DNA from: Rhodocollybia butyracea
Lineage: Eukaryota; Basidiomycota; Agaricomycetes; Agaricales; Omphalotaceae
NCBI GenBank assembly: GCA_015501585.1
Contig: JADNRY010000054.1
Location: 124,001 to 188,000, forward strand
Direction: 5' to 3'
DNA length: 64,000 nt
The position numbers and the translations under genes were made by a program. Below, one piece after another: positions 36,851 to 49,687 of the stretch. Each line of letters opens with the position of its first letter. Position 1 is the stretch's first letter. The notes beneath the pieces were generated by a model, which saw only the letters and a program-made list of their open reading frames with translations, made no database searches and was not told where the DNA came from.

Positions 36851-38726
36851 TTACTCTAAGATCTTTGTGACAACACCAGTTCCGACTAAAAGAGCGAATA
36901 GAAGTTAGCACAGGAGGCGCAGTAGAGGTGGTAACTGACTAGTTTTGTTGGCTTCACGGAGAGTGAAACGCGATCCGACTTCCACAGCGAGGTCAAAGAC
37001 TAATTCACAGTCGAGCTCGACATTATCACCGGGCATAGCCTATACTCGGCAGTTACTGTGAATAAAATATACGGTTATCGCAAACCAAAGCTTACCATCT
37101 TTTCTTCAGCATCTGGTGTACCCTCAGAGAATTTTAAGGTGACAGTAACGTCCGCGGTCCGGAGGTAGAGTTGGGGACGGTATCCCTGCATGAAAGGAGT
37201 GTAACGTCCACCTTCGTCTTTGGTCAAAATCTAAATTCAAAGTCAACATGAGAGTACATTGAGAGTTGAAAACTAGATTTTACATAGACTTGTGAACGGA
37301 ACTTCTTGATCGACTTCATTGAACCGGGTTGAATAAGGACCTGTCCACGACGGACTTGTTCACGTCGCGTTGAACGAAGAAGAGCACCCATGTTGTCACC
37401 AGCCTCAGCGCGTTCGAGTTCCTTGTGGAACATTTCTGTATAGTAAATAAATTTCGGGTTAAAATTATCTCAGAGAATAACGTACCGATGCCAGTGAGGG
37501 TAGTCTTGAAAGAGTCACCGAGACCGAGAATTTCCACTTCATTTCCTTTGAGAGCAGTACCACGCTCCACCTGAAAGTGGTGTTAGCACAGACCTAAACA
37601 CCCAAAACCTTTACTTACACGTCCAGTAGCGACAGTACCACGGCCAGAGATGGAGAACACATCTAGGCAACATGGTCAGTACGCCGTCGCGACTTGGTTC
37701 CCGCGTCATTTACCTTCGATGGGCATTAAGAACGGTTTGTCAAGGTCGCCTGCAGGAAAGCCATTAAGAGGCACGCGAGTCTATAAGGAAAAATACTACT
37801 CACGAATGGGGAGCTCGAGCCATTCGTCACAAGCTTTAACCAGTTCCAAAATTTTATCAGCGCCAATTTCCTTGTCACGGCCATCAAGAGCAGCCAATGC
37901 AGAACCCATAACGATCGGAGTGTTTTCTCCATCAAAGTTGTAATTAGCAAGAAGGTCACGAATTTCCATGTCCACAAGTTCCAGCATTTCCTTGTCGTTG
38001 ATCATGTCGACTTTGTTGATGAAGACAACGAGTTTCTTGATTCCGACTTGTCTAGCCAGAAGCAAATGTTCACGAGTTTGAGGCATTTGACCATCAGTAG
38101 CAGAAACGACGATGATTGCACCATCCATTTGGGCAGCACCGGTAATCATGTTCTTGATGTCTGTGCGGTCATAAGAGGTGGTAGGTAAATTGAGACAAGG
38201 AACTCACAATCAGCGTGTCCCGGACAGTCTATGTGTCCATAATGACGTGCCTCTGTTTCGTATTCGACATGGGCAGAGTTTATAGTGATACCACGGGCCT
38301 TCTCTTCTGGTGCCTTGTCAATTTGCGAGTAGTCGGTAAAGGTTGCACCACCACTCTCAGCGAGCACTTTTGTGATAGCAGCCGTTAGGGTTGTCTTTCC
38401 GTGGTCAACATGTCCTTGAAAAAAGTCTTAAGTGTACATTACAAGTACGAGGTTTAAAACATACCGATAGTCCCAATGTTCATGTGAGGTTTAGTACGGT
38501 TGAACATTTCCGCATATCCTCTGCGAGCAACTAGGTGACATTTAGCATTGGCAACCAAGACGGGATTATTCACGAACCATAATGGGCTGATGGAGCAGCT
38601 CGTAACCGGGGGAGTGCAGCTGAAAACACGTATTAAATGAGATAAAGTTGAAATATTCAGAGTCAGCATACATGAAAGAGAGGCAAAAATGGGGGGTGCA
38701 GTCCGACAAGCAGCGACCCGAAGCAT
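36851..38726 (-). CDS. TUF1: mitochondrial elongation factor Tu
   Basis: This GTPase delivers aminoacyl-tRNA to mitoribosomes. The presequence [14 protein letters not shown] is split by introns before [21 protein letters not shown]. The G1 motif HVDHGKTTL spans an intron. Switch I includes [17 protein letters not shown]3 is DCPGHAD, G4 NKVD in [12 protein letters not shown], and G5 lies near GSALAAL. Domain 2 has [16 protein letters not shown] and domain 3 [15 protein letters not shown] and MPGDNVELD. The C-terminus is [10 protein letters not shown]. Exon junctions are consistent from 38726 to the stop at 36851. Its start is only 80 bp from the divergent PEX14 start. Confidence 0.94.
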
Positions 38727-38806
38727 GTTGAGTGTTGGGATTCAAAGGCAAATTTTTTAGGCGCCCAGAGTACCGGCTGAAATACCGGCCTTTACTTGTT
38801 ACTACC

Positions 38807-39950
38807 ATGTCGGATCGCGAAGAACTCATACGAAATGCTGTCGCGTTTCTTTCAGATCCAAAGGTAGTTCTAGCGCATCCTTTATGTGATATTTACTCAA
38901 AACTTTGTTATAGTCTCAAGCTTCACCGTTAACCCAGCGGATTCAATTTCTGGAAGCAAAAGGCCTTACACCGCCTGAAATAGACCTTGCTATCCGACAG
39001 GCTGCAAACCAGTCTACGCCTGCTATTCCAGGCTACCCGTTTGTACCATATCCTGCGCAACAATGGGATTGGAGAGATTACTTCGTACGTCCCGAACTTT
39101 GCCAAAGAAATAAATCAAGTTCAACTGGCATACGATACAGATAACTGCCGTAGTATCAGGCACTGTTCTGTACGGTGCTGTCTCTCTCTTCAAGGTTTGT
39201 TAAGCCTTTTCTGTTTATCGAATCTCATTCAACGCACACATTTAGAAATACTTATCTCCGCACCTTCAACCTCCAGATACAACAGTATATGAAGACGACC
39301 GAAACGCTCTGACTGCTCAATTCGACGCAGCAGAGGCTCTTTTAAAGGAAATCCAATCTGAAACTACCGCGGTCAAACAAGCTGTAGAAGAGCAGAAAGA
39401 AAAGGTGGACAAGACGACAAAAGATGTTGAGGCTGTCGTATTGGAGATGCGTGGTGCCGAGATTCGAGCCCGTGATGAAATGCGAGAGGTCCGAGATGAA
39501 ATCAACACCATTCGGGAAATGCTTCCCAAGGTAGGAACAACTTATGCCTATCGAGTTTCCTAACTAACATTTGATACATGATAGATGATTGAGAAAAACA
39601 AAGATATGCAGACGCAATCTCTGACTGAGCTGCAACAGGAGCTCAAGTCTCTAAAAGCATTGCTACTTAGCAGAGGGCCCACCATGCCTAGTGCACCTTC
39701 TCCTTCTACAATGATTGGACGACCGTCAATACCGGCCTGGCAGCTTGCCAGCTCAAATGGCTCCAGTAACCCTGGCTTGGCATCCTCTCCTAGTGCACCT
39801 TCCCCTTCTCCAGCTCTTCCCTTCGGCGTATCTTCATCCATAATGCCTTCCTCTCCTTCGACATTTCTCCCAGAAGCCACAACCAACGGAAAAGGTAAAG
39901 AGCGTGAAGAGTTTGAAACACCAGAAACACCAGAAACACCAATACCATAA
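38807..39950 (+). CDS. PEX14: peroxin 14, peroxisomal docking protein
   Basis: This is a membrane component of the peroxisomal import docking complex that binds PEX5. Start MSDREELIRNAVAFLSDPK; after an intron SPLTQRIQFLEAKGLTPPE and IDLAIRQAANQ form the conserved PEX5-binding three-helix domain. A Pro-rich segment with WDWRDYF follows, then one membrane helix (VVSGTVLYGAVSLFKKYLSP). A long coiled coil with ALLKEIQSETTAVKQAVEEQ and MREVRDEINTIREMLPK leads to a Ser/Pro-rich tail ending ETPETPIP. Introns are short and frame is kept. Confidence 0.92.
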
Positions 39951-40073
39951 CTGAATGTTCAATGTATAAATTCATGATTATTATTCTGGATCGTCGTAAA
40001 ATTGCCGAAACATTGTATGTAGACCACGAATATATAATACAAGCAATATATCGCCAGCACAGCAGCATATAAA

Positions 40074-43060
40074 CTACACTTTTGCCATTAAACGACGTGT
40101 TTCTTGTGGAGTGAAATGTAAGATGATAGAAAGCACTCGGACAAGATTGGGCTGGTGGCAAACGTCATTAGTGAACATACATATGTGCATACAGATTCAC
40201 TCACCCTCATCTCCTTGTGCTCTAAAAATTGAAGGATTACGTTGCGTAAATATTCTAAATTTACCTCTTCTTCCTCATTGTTCACCGGTGCCTTATCTAT
40301 GGATGTACGACTAGGAGGTGGGGACGTAGATGAAGTTATAGAATCTGACGAGGCGTCGGGCCGTGAAGTCCAGTACCCTACACCGGGGTTCCGTTGACGA
40401 TCCAGTAAAGCAGCCGAAGATTGAACTTTCCGCAGTTCCTCGCGAAGAGTCTACGCGATACGCAGTCAACGGATGCACCGCGACAAGAAAAATTGAAATC
40501 ACCTTATTGCTAGCACGTAGCTGGCTCTCGCGAGACTTGTCCTCCTCTAGCTTTTCCTCGAGAATCTTGATTTTCGTCGCCGTATCGGCCTCTCGAGATG
40601 CAACCGAGTTCTGTATATGAGCGTTGAGAGTCAAAACAAGAGAGAAATATTGATGGACCACACCTCATTATCCTTGAACTGTGCTATCTGTGCATGTAAT
40701 AAGGAGATCTCCTTTTGACCTGCCTGTATCTTTTCCTGTAAGAGAGATATTTCAACTCTCAAATCTTGCACAACCCCTTCATCCTGTGCCTTCGACTGAG
40801 TGGCTGAGCCAAGCAAACCATTGAGTCTCTCGGTTTCCTTGTTCTTTTCGCGGAGTTTCCGACTCCATTCGGCGTCGCTCTCGTTCCGTTCCTTCTCGGC
40901 ATTATTCAGGATTCTCTTCAACTCGGTTAATTTACCCTCATATTTGGCTTCGACAGTGGCAATTAGGCGCGCAGCGTCGGTAGAAGCTGTAGAGTCCCTG
41001 GATTTAGAGTCACGTTCTCGACGTGCCTCTAATAGCTCTTCGTTCAACAGAACAGCCCGATCCTCATGTTCACGAAGCTGGTGCTGTAATTCCGCATTCT
41101 GGCTCTGTAGAGACTCGAGATGAGCCTGAGAGGACTCAGCTTCGGCTTGACGTAATTGAACCTGCTCAAAGAACGAGTTTTTGTCGCGGACAACGGTGTT
41201 CAGTGAATTCTCGAGTTGAGTGATTCTCGAATTTTTGCTGGATATCTCCTTGTCGTGTGTGGCCTATGGACAATGTATCAGCGAAGCGTCGACGCGAAAC
41301 CTGCTTGCATACCTTTACGGTTACAGCGTCAAGCTCAAGCTCTGCTCTCATAGCAGCCAATTCCTTCTCGTGACGTTCCTTGGTAGCAGCGAGCTCCTTC
41401 TCAAACTGTGATTTGAGACTGGCGATTGCCCTCTCACGTTCTGTATTAAGAGAGTCAACTTCGTTCTGGTGCTTAGACTTCTCTGCCTCCTCCCGGACTC
41501 GTTCACTCTTTTCCTTTTCCTTCAACATCGAAGCCTCTTTGACAGCGTCATCTCTGTCCTTCTCGGCCTTCGTAAGCTTCTGCCTAACGGTTTTGAGCAA
41601 GCTAATGGCCTTCATGCGTTTTTCTTCTTCGTCTTTCATCATTTCCCTTCCTTGAGCCACTTCTCCGTTGAGCCGCTGAATTTCGGCTCTGAGCTTTTCC
41701 AGTTCTTCTGAAGTTTCCTGGGAAGCTTTTAGAAGTGACTCCGACTCCACCAGTTGCTTTTTAAGAGTGTCAATTTGGTTAGACTGGGACCTTGATTCTA
41801 GTCGATGAGTATCTCGCAGTTCTTCAAACCGACCGTCTTGGGCTAGGAAACCGAGTCAATAGATAGTCAACCAAGTTTGACAAATTCGCTGACTTTGGAG
41901 TTTTGTATTTAGACGATTAATCTCGTCCTGCGAAAGCTGCAAGAAAATGAGCAAGGGACGAGAAGAAAATCTCTGGAACACTTGCCTCGACTTTCAAACC
42001 GATATTTTTGAGATAGTCTCGCAGAGCATCGCTTTCCCGCAAAGATTCAAGTGGTGTCAGTTCTCGGAGGACCGCGTCTGCTGCCGATTTTTCTGCTTGT
42101 AGCCTCTTAAACGAAGTGGATACGTCTGAAGCATACGTCAGAGAGAGGAAATAGTGCGCCGAGAGTAGACATGCCTGTGAAGCGCTGTTCAACGAGTTTA
42201 AGTCTTGATTGTAGCTCCTCTACTGTGGTTGGAGTTGAACTAGGAGCCACCGCAGAAGGCGTAAGTTCCTCCTCTGATAATCGTGCCTTCTCTTGATGAG
42301 ACTGTTCCGAGATGAACACAGGCTCAGCCTCCTGCTCCACCTTCTGGCTTATATCAGCCGCTGCAGTGTAGTCCGCCACTGCAGGAACGTCCGGCTCTGT
42401 TATCGTTCGTTCTTCTATGTCCTTGACAACACTTTCATCATTCTCCATGTTATAGACGCCCTCTTTATCCGTAATATCTTCCGTCCCTCCTTTATGCTCC
42501 TCCACGGCCTGCAAAGTCATAGATTGAGACTCAGACTTGGTTGGAGATGATTCCCTTTCTTCCGTTTCCTCCTGAGCTTTAGTGCTTGTTTGTGAAAATG
42601 GAAGAACACCGAGGGGATCCTGAGAAGTTGACGCAGGAAGTGACGCCGGAAGTTGCGCCATAATTACCGGAGAGTCAGGAAGAGGAGTAGAAGACGGCGA
42701 CAAAGGACGGTCTCTGATGGATACAGGTGGCGCAGGCGAAACCCTTACAGAGCGTTGTGGACTGGAAGAATTCGATGCATCTCCAATGGTGAAAGCTGCC
42801 GCTGCCCGCAGACGTTCTTCCAGTGTAGATTTATGAGGTTTTGGAGTTGCAGGAGATCTTTGTGGAGACGTAGGAGACCCAGCAGACGGCTGAGGAGAAA
42901 AAGATTTGCGTAAACTGGACAAAGCATTTTCCGCTAGTTGTGAGGGAGTTGGGGACTTTACTTCCAGAGACGAAGAGCGAGAATGGCTCTCGTTTGGCGC
43001 CGTATCATCTGCGTTTCTTGGGGTAAATGTCTCCACAGCTTGTCGAAACTGAGAGAACAT
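40074..43060 (-). CDS. IMH1: GRIP-domain golgin
   Basis: This is a trans-Golgi tether. The N-terminus MFSQFRQAVETF is followed by a Ser/Pro-rich and acidic disordered region (residues to about 310). A very long coiled coil occupies 40630-42200 (for example LEKLRAEIQRLNGEVAQGRE). The C-terminal module is NLEYLRNVILQFLEHKEMR then, after an intron, HLVRVLSIILHFTPQE and TRRLMAKV before TAG at 40074. The initial tyrosine and the helical pattern match the GRIP domain that binds Arl1-GTP; IMH1 is the nearest fungal name, while a RUD3-type protein is the alternative. Introns are small and many; no frame break seen. Confidence 0.85.
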
Positions 43061-43759
43061 AATGCTAGTTACAGGTTTAGACGCCCAATATGTGCGCTAA
43101 TGGGCGGGCGTTTTTTAAATAAAGCGGCTAAGTTTCTCATTTTGCTTATCAGGCCCCTAGTCCACGTTGGTCCATCCTCAGCAAGCAAAAGGGTTTTGGG
43201 GCTGGGCATGGACGCGAAAAGTGTTCACCTGGGGGCGATTACCTGCTGTATGACTTTGCGCATGATTGGATTGGATTCATTCAATAATAATGATAATGAG
43301 TGGTGTAAAGGCTTCAGTTTAATAATAATGATAGCAGGTTATGTATAGGGCTTCGAGATTAGAAATAATAGGATAGTGATAAAGTTGCGCACAAAAGGCA
43401 ACAAGATTCAATCTTGGATTCAATGCAAGGGATGAGGTGGATGGGTACTAAGCAGAGATTTTGAGCTGAAAAAAGGAGCGGTGTGAAGCTTTGGCGCACG
43501 CTGGGTACGGGAAGAAGAAAAGGCTACTCGCGGGCCTGCCATTTGGTTGGATCGCATAAGGAAAGGATACTGTAACTGAACCGGCACGGTATTAGAATCA
43601 GAGATGCGTGGGAACTGAGTGTATCACAGATCCGACCCAGTGGACCAGGACAGTGATTTACCGATGCTGTGATCGTAATATTCAGCAATGTCTTTCCTAA
43701 ACTTTCATGTCGATGGGTTTGAACCAGCAGAAACATATCTTGAACAACCTTTCCTGGTC
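43061..43759. other. intergenic, with short microsatellite
   Basis: This holds the golgin upstream region. An imperfect TAATAATGATAAT-type repeat lies at 43282-43330. A minus-strand frame at 43524-43832 is open but opposes the exon readings of the next gene (see rejected items). Confidence 0.4.
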
Positions 43760-45060
43760 TGTTCAGCAATGTGTCAAGTGCTCTCAAAGCCAAAAGCATC
43801 TCGAAGTCAAATTTAGGACGCCTTTCAAGCAAAGCTGTAAAGATTCATGAGGCTGCTCAGGTATTCTAATTGGGTTGTTGGACTACACTATACCTACTTT
43901 TATCAGGGAGGCAATGAGAATGCTGAAATACTGAGCCAACTTGCGTCTGGTTCCTGCAACTTGGTTTACACAATTTTGATAGCATCTAAAGAAATATCTT
44001 TGCCTGACACTACGTTAACCGAGGCTGATGAAAAACTCAAACAGTATATCTCCTGCCTTCGGGTTCAATGCAAAGTCCTAATTTGCACACTCTTAGAATC
44101 CTCAGAATTATTCGTCCTGGTCAACAGCCACCAGCTCTTCGATCTTTTCGTGTTCTGCGAAAACTAGGCACCACCAAGTCGGATCTAGATATTACTCAAC
44201 TGCAAGTTTACAAAGAACAGTGGTTCAGTATGTTATTCACATTTCAGGTGCTTTTCACTTTTCAATATTTTGCTACGCCCCGAACTCATCAGAATATTGT
44301 GTTACAGGTCTTCGGAGCATTCGTACGTGTATCAGTGAGTCTATATGATACTTGATCTCATCTATCTTAGGTTAAGCACACGGAATCACACAAGGAAATG
44401 GTGCAGAACTTGTCTCAGCGAGTTGTTGTTCTCAAAGACAGGATAGGTTCCTCTCCTCCCGTTTCTCCTCAGCTCAGCCGTGACAACTCAGACAATTCGG
44501 TTAATTCTCCTATGTCTAGACCTGTGCAACCCGGTTCTACCACTGACAGAGATGCTTTCCCAGATGATGAAAGCGTCTCTTTGTGGTTTTCAGCACGCGT
44601 TCCACAAACATCGTCCACTACTCCTCCTTATCCTGCCTACCATAACTCGAGAAACCCGTTTCTCCGTTATATACATCGGCGCGACACTTCTCCGCGCGTC
44701 GACGGAGGTAATGTCGTTGCTGGTGCATCCGCCATCTCCCCCTTCGCACCAACTTCCCAACGCGATGTTTCTTTCAGGAACAGTCACGTTGGAGGTTCTT
44801 CATCTACTCTCTCGAACGTCGATAATTCGATCAAGGAGAATTTCAACAACATCACTCATAACCACTATTATCTTGCACCCTACGGATTTCCTCCTCTCCC
44901 ACCTGGTTCTGGATATGGCTCTGATACCAGTGTTTATGCCGGGTTTGATGGCGGGAATCGGGAACTTGTATCTGCTCACAGTGGTGAGAATCGAAACACC
45001 CAATCTGGAGGATACGAAGGGCGTAGCGACTACGGGAATTACAATCCGTATAGAAGCTGA
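43760..45060 (+). CDS. hypothetical protein, unnamed family
   Basis: I do not recognise the family. Readable exons are VSSALKAKSISK and AVKIHEAAQ near 43830; GGNENAEILSQLASGSCNLV and DTTLTEADEKLKQYI (43908-44050); LRVQCKVLICTLLESSELFV; LGTTKSDLDITQLQVYKEQW; VFGAFVRVS; and HKEMVQNLSQRVVVLKDRIG. A long Ser/Pro/Asn/Tyr-rich tail ends NYNPYRS at 45060. The N-terminal part looks alpha-helical, perhaps a small solenoid or death-fold-like region. One missing A in the run 44160-44163 breaks the frame at CE-KLGTT. The first exon was not found; the start given is approximate. An inverted, decayed copy of the tail-encoding segment lies immediately downstream. Confidence 0.55.
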
Positions 45061-45299
45061 GCGCTGAGCTTGAATTTTACAAGAGGTCCGGAGTTTTTCC
45101 CCTTCCTTACTGTATATGGGTTGGATATTATGTCTGGGACATACAGATGAGATGTAAAATGCATTTATTCAGGTCTCGTTGCTTTCATTATTATTCTGCT
45201 ATCTGTATTTCTACTGCATTTATTTTCATAATGTGACAGCCTTTTTAGTACGCTCCGAGATTGCCATAGACATTGTCAAGTTCATTGTTCAGCTTCATG

Positions 45300-45740
45300 A
45301 GCAGATAAAGCCTACGACCTGATGTGACACCTGTATCAATGCCATATGTGCTAGGAGCACTTCCAAGAAGACCATATCCACCGTTTTCTTCGTAGATACG
45401 AGTTAGATATCCGGGATTTCAAGCACCAGGAGACCGAGAGAATCCCGATAAACTTGTAAAAGGTTATATCCAACACCTGGTATGTAAAAAAGTCGAGGTG
45501 GGTTACGTTGTTAAAGTACTCCTTGGATGAGTTATCAATCTTCCAAACGAGCAGATGAAGAGCCTGCAGCGTGACTGATGCTGGAAGAAACGTCGCGTTG
45601 AGACGTTGATGGGGATGAAGGTGTTGGGAATGGGGTACTCTGCATCCATAAGATGAAAATGTCGCGTTAGAGCGCATAGGAGAGAAACGGGTTGTTGGAG
45701 TTACGGTGAATAGCATAATAGACTTCACTGGGCTCATATC
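45300..45740 (-). pseudogene. inverted relic of the preceding gene's 3' part
   Basis: Read on the minus strand this segment resembles 44630-44870 of the plus-strand gene. It shares the AACCCGTTTCTC block (45690 region), TCTCAACGCGACGTTTCTT versus TCCCAACGCGATGTTTCTT, and CAAGGAG-A-TT-AACAAC. The frame is interrupted by several indels and stops. It forms an inverted repeat with its parent, with a spacer of a few hundred bases. Confidence 0.72.
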
Positions 45741-45817
45741 TTATCATATCTTATTCTGACATGTGACTGTCCGTTTTCATGTTCGCGAACGACTTGAACT
45801 TCAAGTGATCAACTTCC

Positions 45818-48800
45818 ATGACCATTCCAGAAATCACCAGAAACTGTTTTCAATGTGGCATCTCAGCTTCCAAAGTCGGTCATTGTACTCGTGTTTGTCG
45901 CGTCGAAATGAATTGTTTTTCTTTAGTGGGCCAGCCTTTGCAAGTTATTCCTATCTAAACTATCCAAAGACACCAGCGATCATAGCAGAGAAGCCGTTGG
46001 AAACTCCATTAGTAGTTCAGTGGCCATTATTAATTTTTCTCTGGCCTCTTCGTTGACTGGGAAACACGCCAGATTCTGTTCTCATCTTGTACCGGTCTTA
46101 TCCCGGTGATCCCGCACTCTTTGAATACCTCAAATACGCTTTAAGAGATGGAATGATATCTCTTGCTATCTTTGTATCAACGTTCCTTGAGGCCGCCCGC
46201 TCTCCTCAACTCCACCATGCCGCCACTCTAGACATGCTTTGTCGGACCGCCTTGGACTTTTCTTCTGGCCAACCTCCAGTTGGCTCTATCGTAGCTTTTG
46301 ATGAATCACCCATTGTCGTTTTAGGAGTAGTACAGGATGCGCTTGGACTACTAGAAATCGCATACTCTCTTCCAGGATCCCATTTTCATCAGCTCACTGC
46401 CTCATCTTCGGAGTTAGTTATACGTAGGTTCCCCGCTTTTGTCTCGAAGTAGATTTGATCTCATCTTTTGTAGTCCTTCTCTCTTGTATCTCAGATATGT
46501 CGCAAGTCTCTACGGCACAAGCTGGTGTACACTTCCAAACCGCAAATGGTCTACTTCAAAATTATCGGCTTTCATCTGACGTGAGGGCGGTTTTGGAGAC
46601 CTTTGTACTGACGCTTAGCCTTCTGATGGGGGACGACGCAAAACTCGCTCGTGAAGCACAGATGATGCATACAATGCAACTGACTCTTGGAAAGGGAGAT
46701 ATCGTTGGGTCAAGCTCAAGCACAGACCTTGTAACCCTTAGTTTAACTTTTAATTCCCTTGTGAGCAATTGTATATTCTTGATCAATATTTATTCAATTT
46801 GAGAGTAGATTTCTCTACGAGCAGGGGATTTTGGTGCAGGAAACCTGCAATACTGTGCGGCGGTCCTGGTTGGAATCTTCAGATGGACCTCTTGGTCTCC
46901 GACTGTGTTTTACACACAAGTAATACTATCCGCTCTTGTATGTCTATCACAAAGTTCGACAATTACCACAATGATATGGAAATCATTCGTCATTGGACGG
47001 GTATGGATTTCATTCCGATTTGTAGATGATCGTTCAAGTTTTATTTTCAGCTACCGCAAATCCTTGTAGCCTTTGAAAAATGCGTCAATGCAGACAACGC
47101 TAATGCTGAAACAGATTGGGTCAGTGGTTCTTCTTATTCATCCAATGCTTTCAACCTATATTCATCAGAAACATGCCATGCAAAATGCTTTGTTTGCGGT
47201 GCTTCGACGTAATGATGATCTTTTGAGTCTCTGCGACAACACGATAGCACGCGTGGAAGGGAGTTCTGGTCATTCTAGGTAGGTACTCCACCTGGGCTGA
47301 AAAAGCACGGACTAACTTTGCAAACCCAAAAGTGCACATCCCGTTTCCCGCTTACTCTTGAAGGAATTTCTGTTTCTCGGTCTTTTAGAGCAAAGACTTG
47401 CGGTGACTATTGATCCAGGAATCGTCAATGACAATACTTCGACTTTGAGGTCAGAAGCCCAGGATGTGGGGATCACCTTGGAGGTATAACATGCTCGCAA
47501 TAAGTTGTTGTTCATCCTGACATTACGTAGGCGTACTTGGATTCCAAACTATCAGGTGAAGGTGATGAACCTCGGATGTGGCTGAGTCGTATTCGACGTG
47601 AGCCTGGATGTCATGCAGCTTTTGCGGAATGCGTAAAACAGGTAAAAACTCTCGCCTACTGCTAGTGCGTATACTAACGTTTAACCAGCGCTTCGTCAGC
47701 GCTACTTCTCAACTCGACGTCGAAGCTATGAGTCATATATGCAGGTTATTGTACCACGAGCAGACCTTGGATGCATTATCTTTGCATATCAGCGTTTCGG
47801 AACTGATAGCGTACGCGTTACATTTCTTTGAAATTTACACTTGCGAAACTGTTGGTGAGTTGGCCAGTTTGCAGTTTGTGACTCGCTTTGAGTGATACCC
47901 ACTTTTTACTTAGGTGACCCCCAAACTGCACTCAGCCACCTCGGCCATGTCGTGTTCTTTTCACAAGCTATACTTGCTCGGTTCAATGTAATTGCTTCTC
48001 TTAGTCCATATAACCCATTAACAAGCTGACGCTGTCCTTGCTAGCTACAATCGAACACATTTTCTGTCGATGGAAAAACAATGTCTTCGGAATTCTTGAA
48101 AACAACCGCTGAAGTGTACTCGCATACCTCACTCAGCGGTGGAGATTTGACTACGTTTAATGCTTGGCTTAAAGCACTGTGTGACGGTGAAGGGATTGAG
48201 GATACAGTATGTTTTCATCTATGCGCTCGCTTCATGATGCTCACATCCATTGTGTTATCAGATTCTTCGGTACTCTGATTTTTCCAATCGTCTGCTATGC
48301 ACAACATGACTGTTTTTCAGTTCCACACAACCTAAAACGCTGCTACGAATAGCTGCGTCTTTGGTGTTACATGCTATCGGGCTAACAGTAGAGGGCAAAA
48401 TGAGCATGGATGAACTCAGAACTGGTGTAGTTGGGTATTTTACTAATCCTCTGCTCAACTGGACGCTGGTGGGCATTATAAAAGCCTTGCTTCATGACAT
48501 CAACCACAAAAGGTAACTTTAAATCACTGCAATTGTCTCAACCGCTCGTTAATGTTCCCAGATTCAATGCGCCAATCCACCTGGAGGTCCTACAAACTCT
48601 GCTATTGGCACCGTCGTGCCCACGTCTGGTTCTTGCACTATGTGGACCTCGCGTCATGGCGTTTCTAGCCAATCGAGCACGAAAAGGGGGTGTGGCATCC
48701 GCCGGTCTCAATAATGAAGAACTACAGCGAGTTCTCACTGCAGCTTTGGGGGCTCATGAAGAAGGTTCCTAGACTCAACAAGTTTCATATGCGTCTAATA

Positions 48801-49629
48801 GCTAATATGTGCCATCTTTAGCCCGAATACGGAGTGCTATCGCAACAGGTCCTCGTGTACCTTTGCAAGAATACCCTAAGCAAGCTATACAGACAGCTCT
48901 CAATGCGGCACGCACAACCAAAGTCCCATCTATTGACGTCGAACGTTGCTTAAAAGTCATTTCGCCGTCTAAATTCCTTCAAGTTCTATGGTCAGAACTT
49001 CTTGTCGCAGCCAGTGTTCCCACAGAGATTGAAAACAGCCGGCGGCTAGCAGTCTTTATTCTCACTGCGCTACGACCTCCCACTACGCCTCCCTTGCTTC
49101 CGATCTTTTTGCACAACATCTTGCCCTCACTGATCATCCACATCGATAGCCAACAACCTGGCCCAGAGCAAACAATGAGTGCGGAATTGTTGGTGGCGTT
49201 GGTCTCGTCTGTACTAACCGCACACATGCATTTGGAATTGGCTATGCGTAGTGTTTCGGTAAAACCTCAGGCTGTTTTGGGGCAAACTAGCTCGGCTATG
49301 GCTCGACGTTTAGTTTCAGACCTTCGAACACGGGGCAAGTTCAGTTATACTAGTACAACCCTTGCCCAACGATTGAGTTCATCGCAATCATTCGTTACCA
49401 ATTTCCCTGTCTTTATGGAGGTAGGTATATGATAAAAGTACAAAAGTAAAACCGGAATTATTTGATATAGACTACTAAAGTATTGCGCATTATGCATGTT
49501 CGAGCAGGTTCGAGCTTGGAGAATGTTAAACTTCATTCGGTGGGGGAGCTGTGCACGAAGAGTTTAAGGCAGGTTCAACGAAGCAAAAATGACTCACGAC
49601 AACATGAATTTTCCTCTCCGCAATCTTGA
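45818..49629 (+). CDS. MED5: Mediator complex subunit 5 (MED5/NUT1)
   Basis: This is a tail-module subunit of the RNA polymerase II Mediator. From ATG at 45818: TIPEITRNCFQCGISASK, SRRNELF, YSYLNYPKTPAIIAE, LILYRSYPGDPALFEYLKYA and MISLAIFVSTFLEAARSP. A long helical-repeat body follows with exons such as VRAVLETFVLTLSLLMGDDA, WLSRIRREPGCHAAFAECVK and TQPKTLLRIAASLVLHAIGL; the last is a recognisable MED5 signature. Then come LLNWTLVGIIKALLHDINHK, IHLEVLQTLLLAPSCPRLVL and SPSKFLQVLWSELLVAASVP. The last exon after an intron ends EFSSPQS at 49629. Only the first 250 bp are disrupted: one A missing at 45872-45874, one A missing near 45990 and one A extra near 46060, which together restore one frame. 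It is convergent with the zinc transporter, 58 bp apart. Confidence 0.85.
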
Positions 49630-49687
49630 TCTGGAGGACACACGATTAGGCATGAGGTATCTTGTGTGGTCTAATCGATGGATGTTT

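Noticed and set aside
43524..43832. Minus-strand 102-codon frame with protein-like composition
   Set aside because: It overlaps the antisense of plausible plus-strand exon sequence leading into the gene ending at 45060, has no domain, and has no continuation upstream or downstream.
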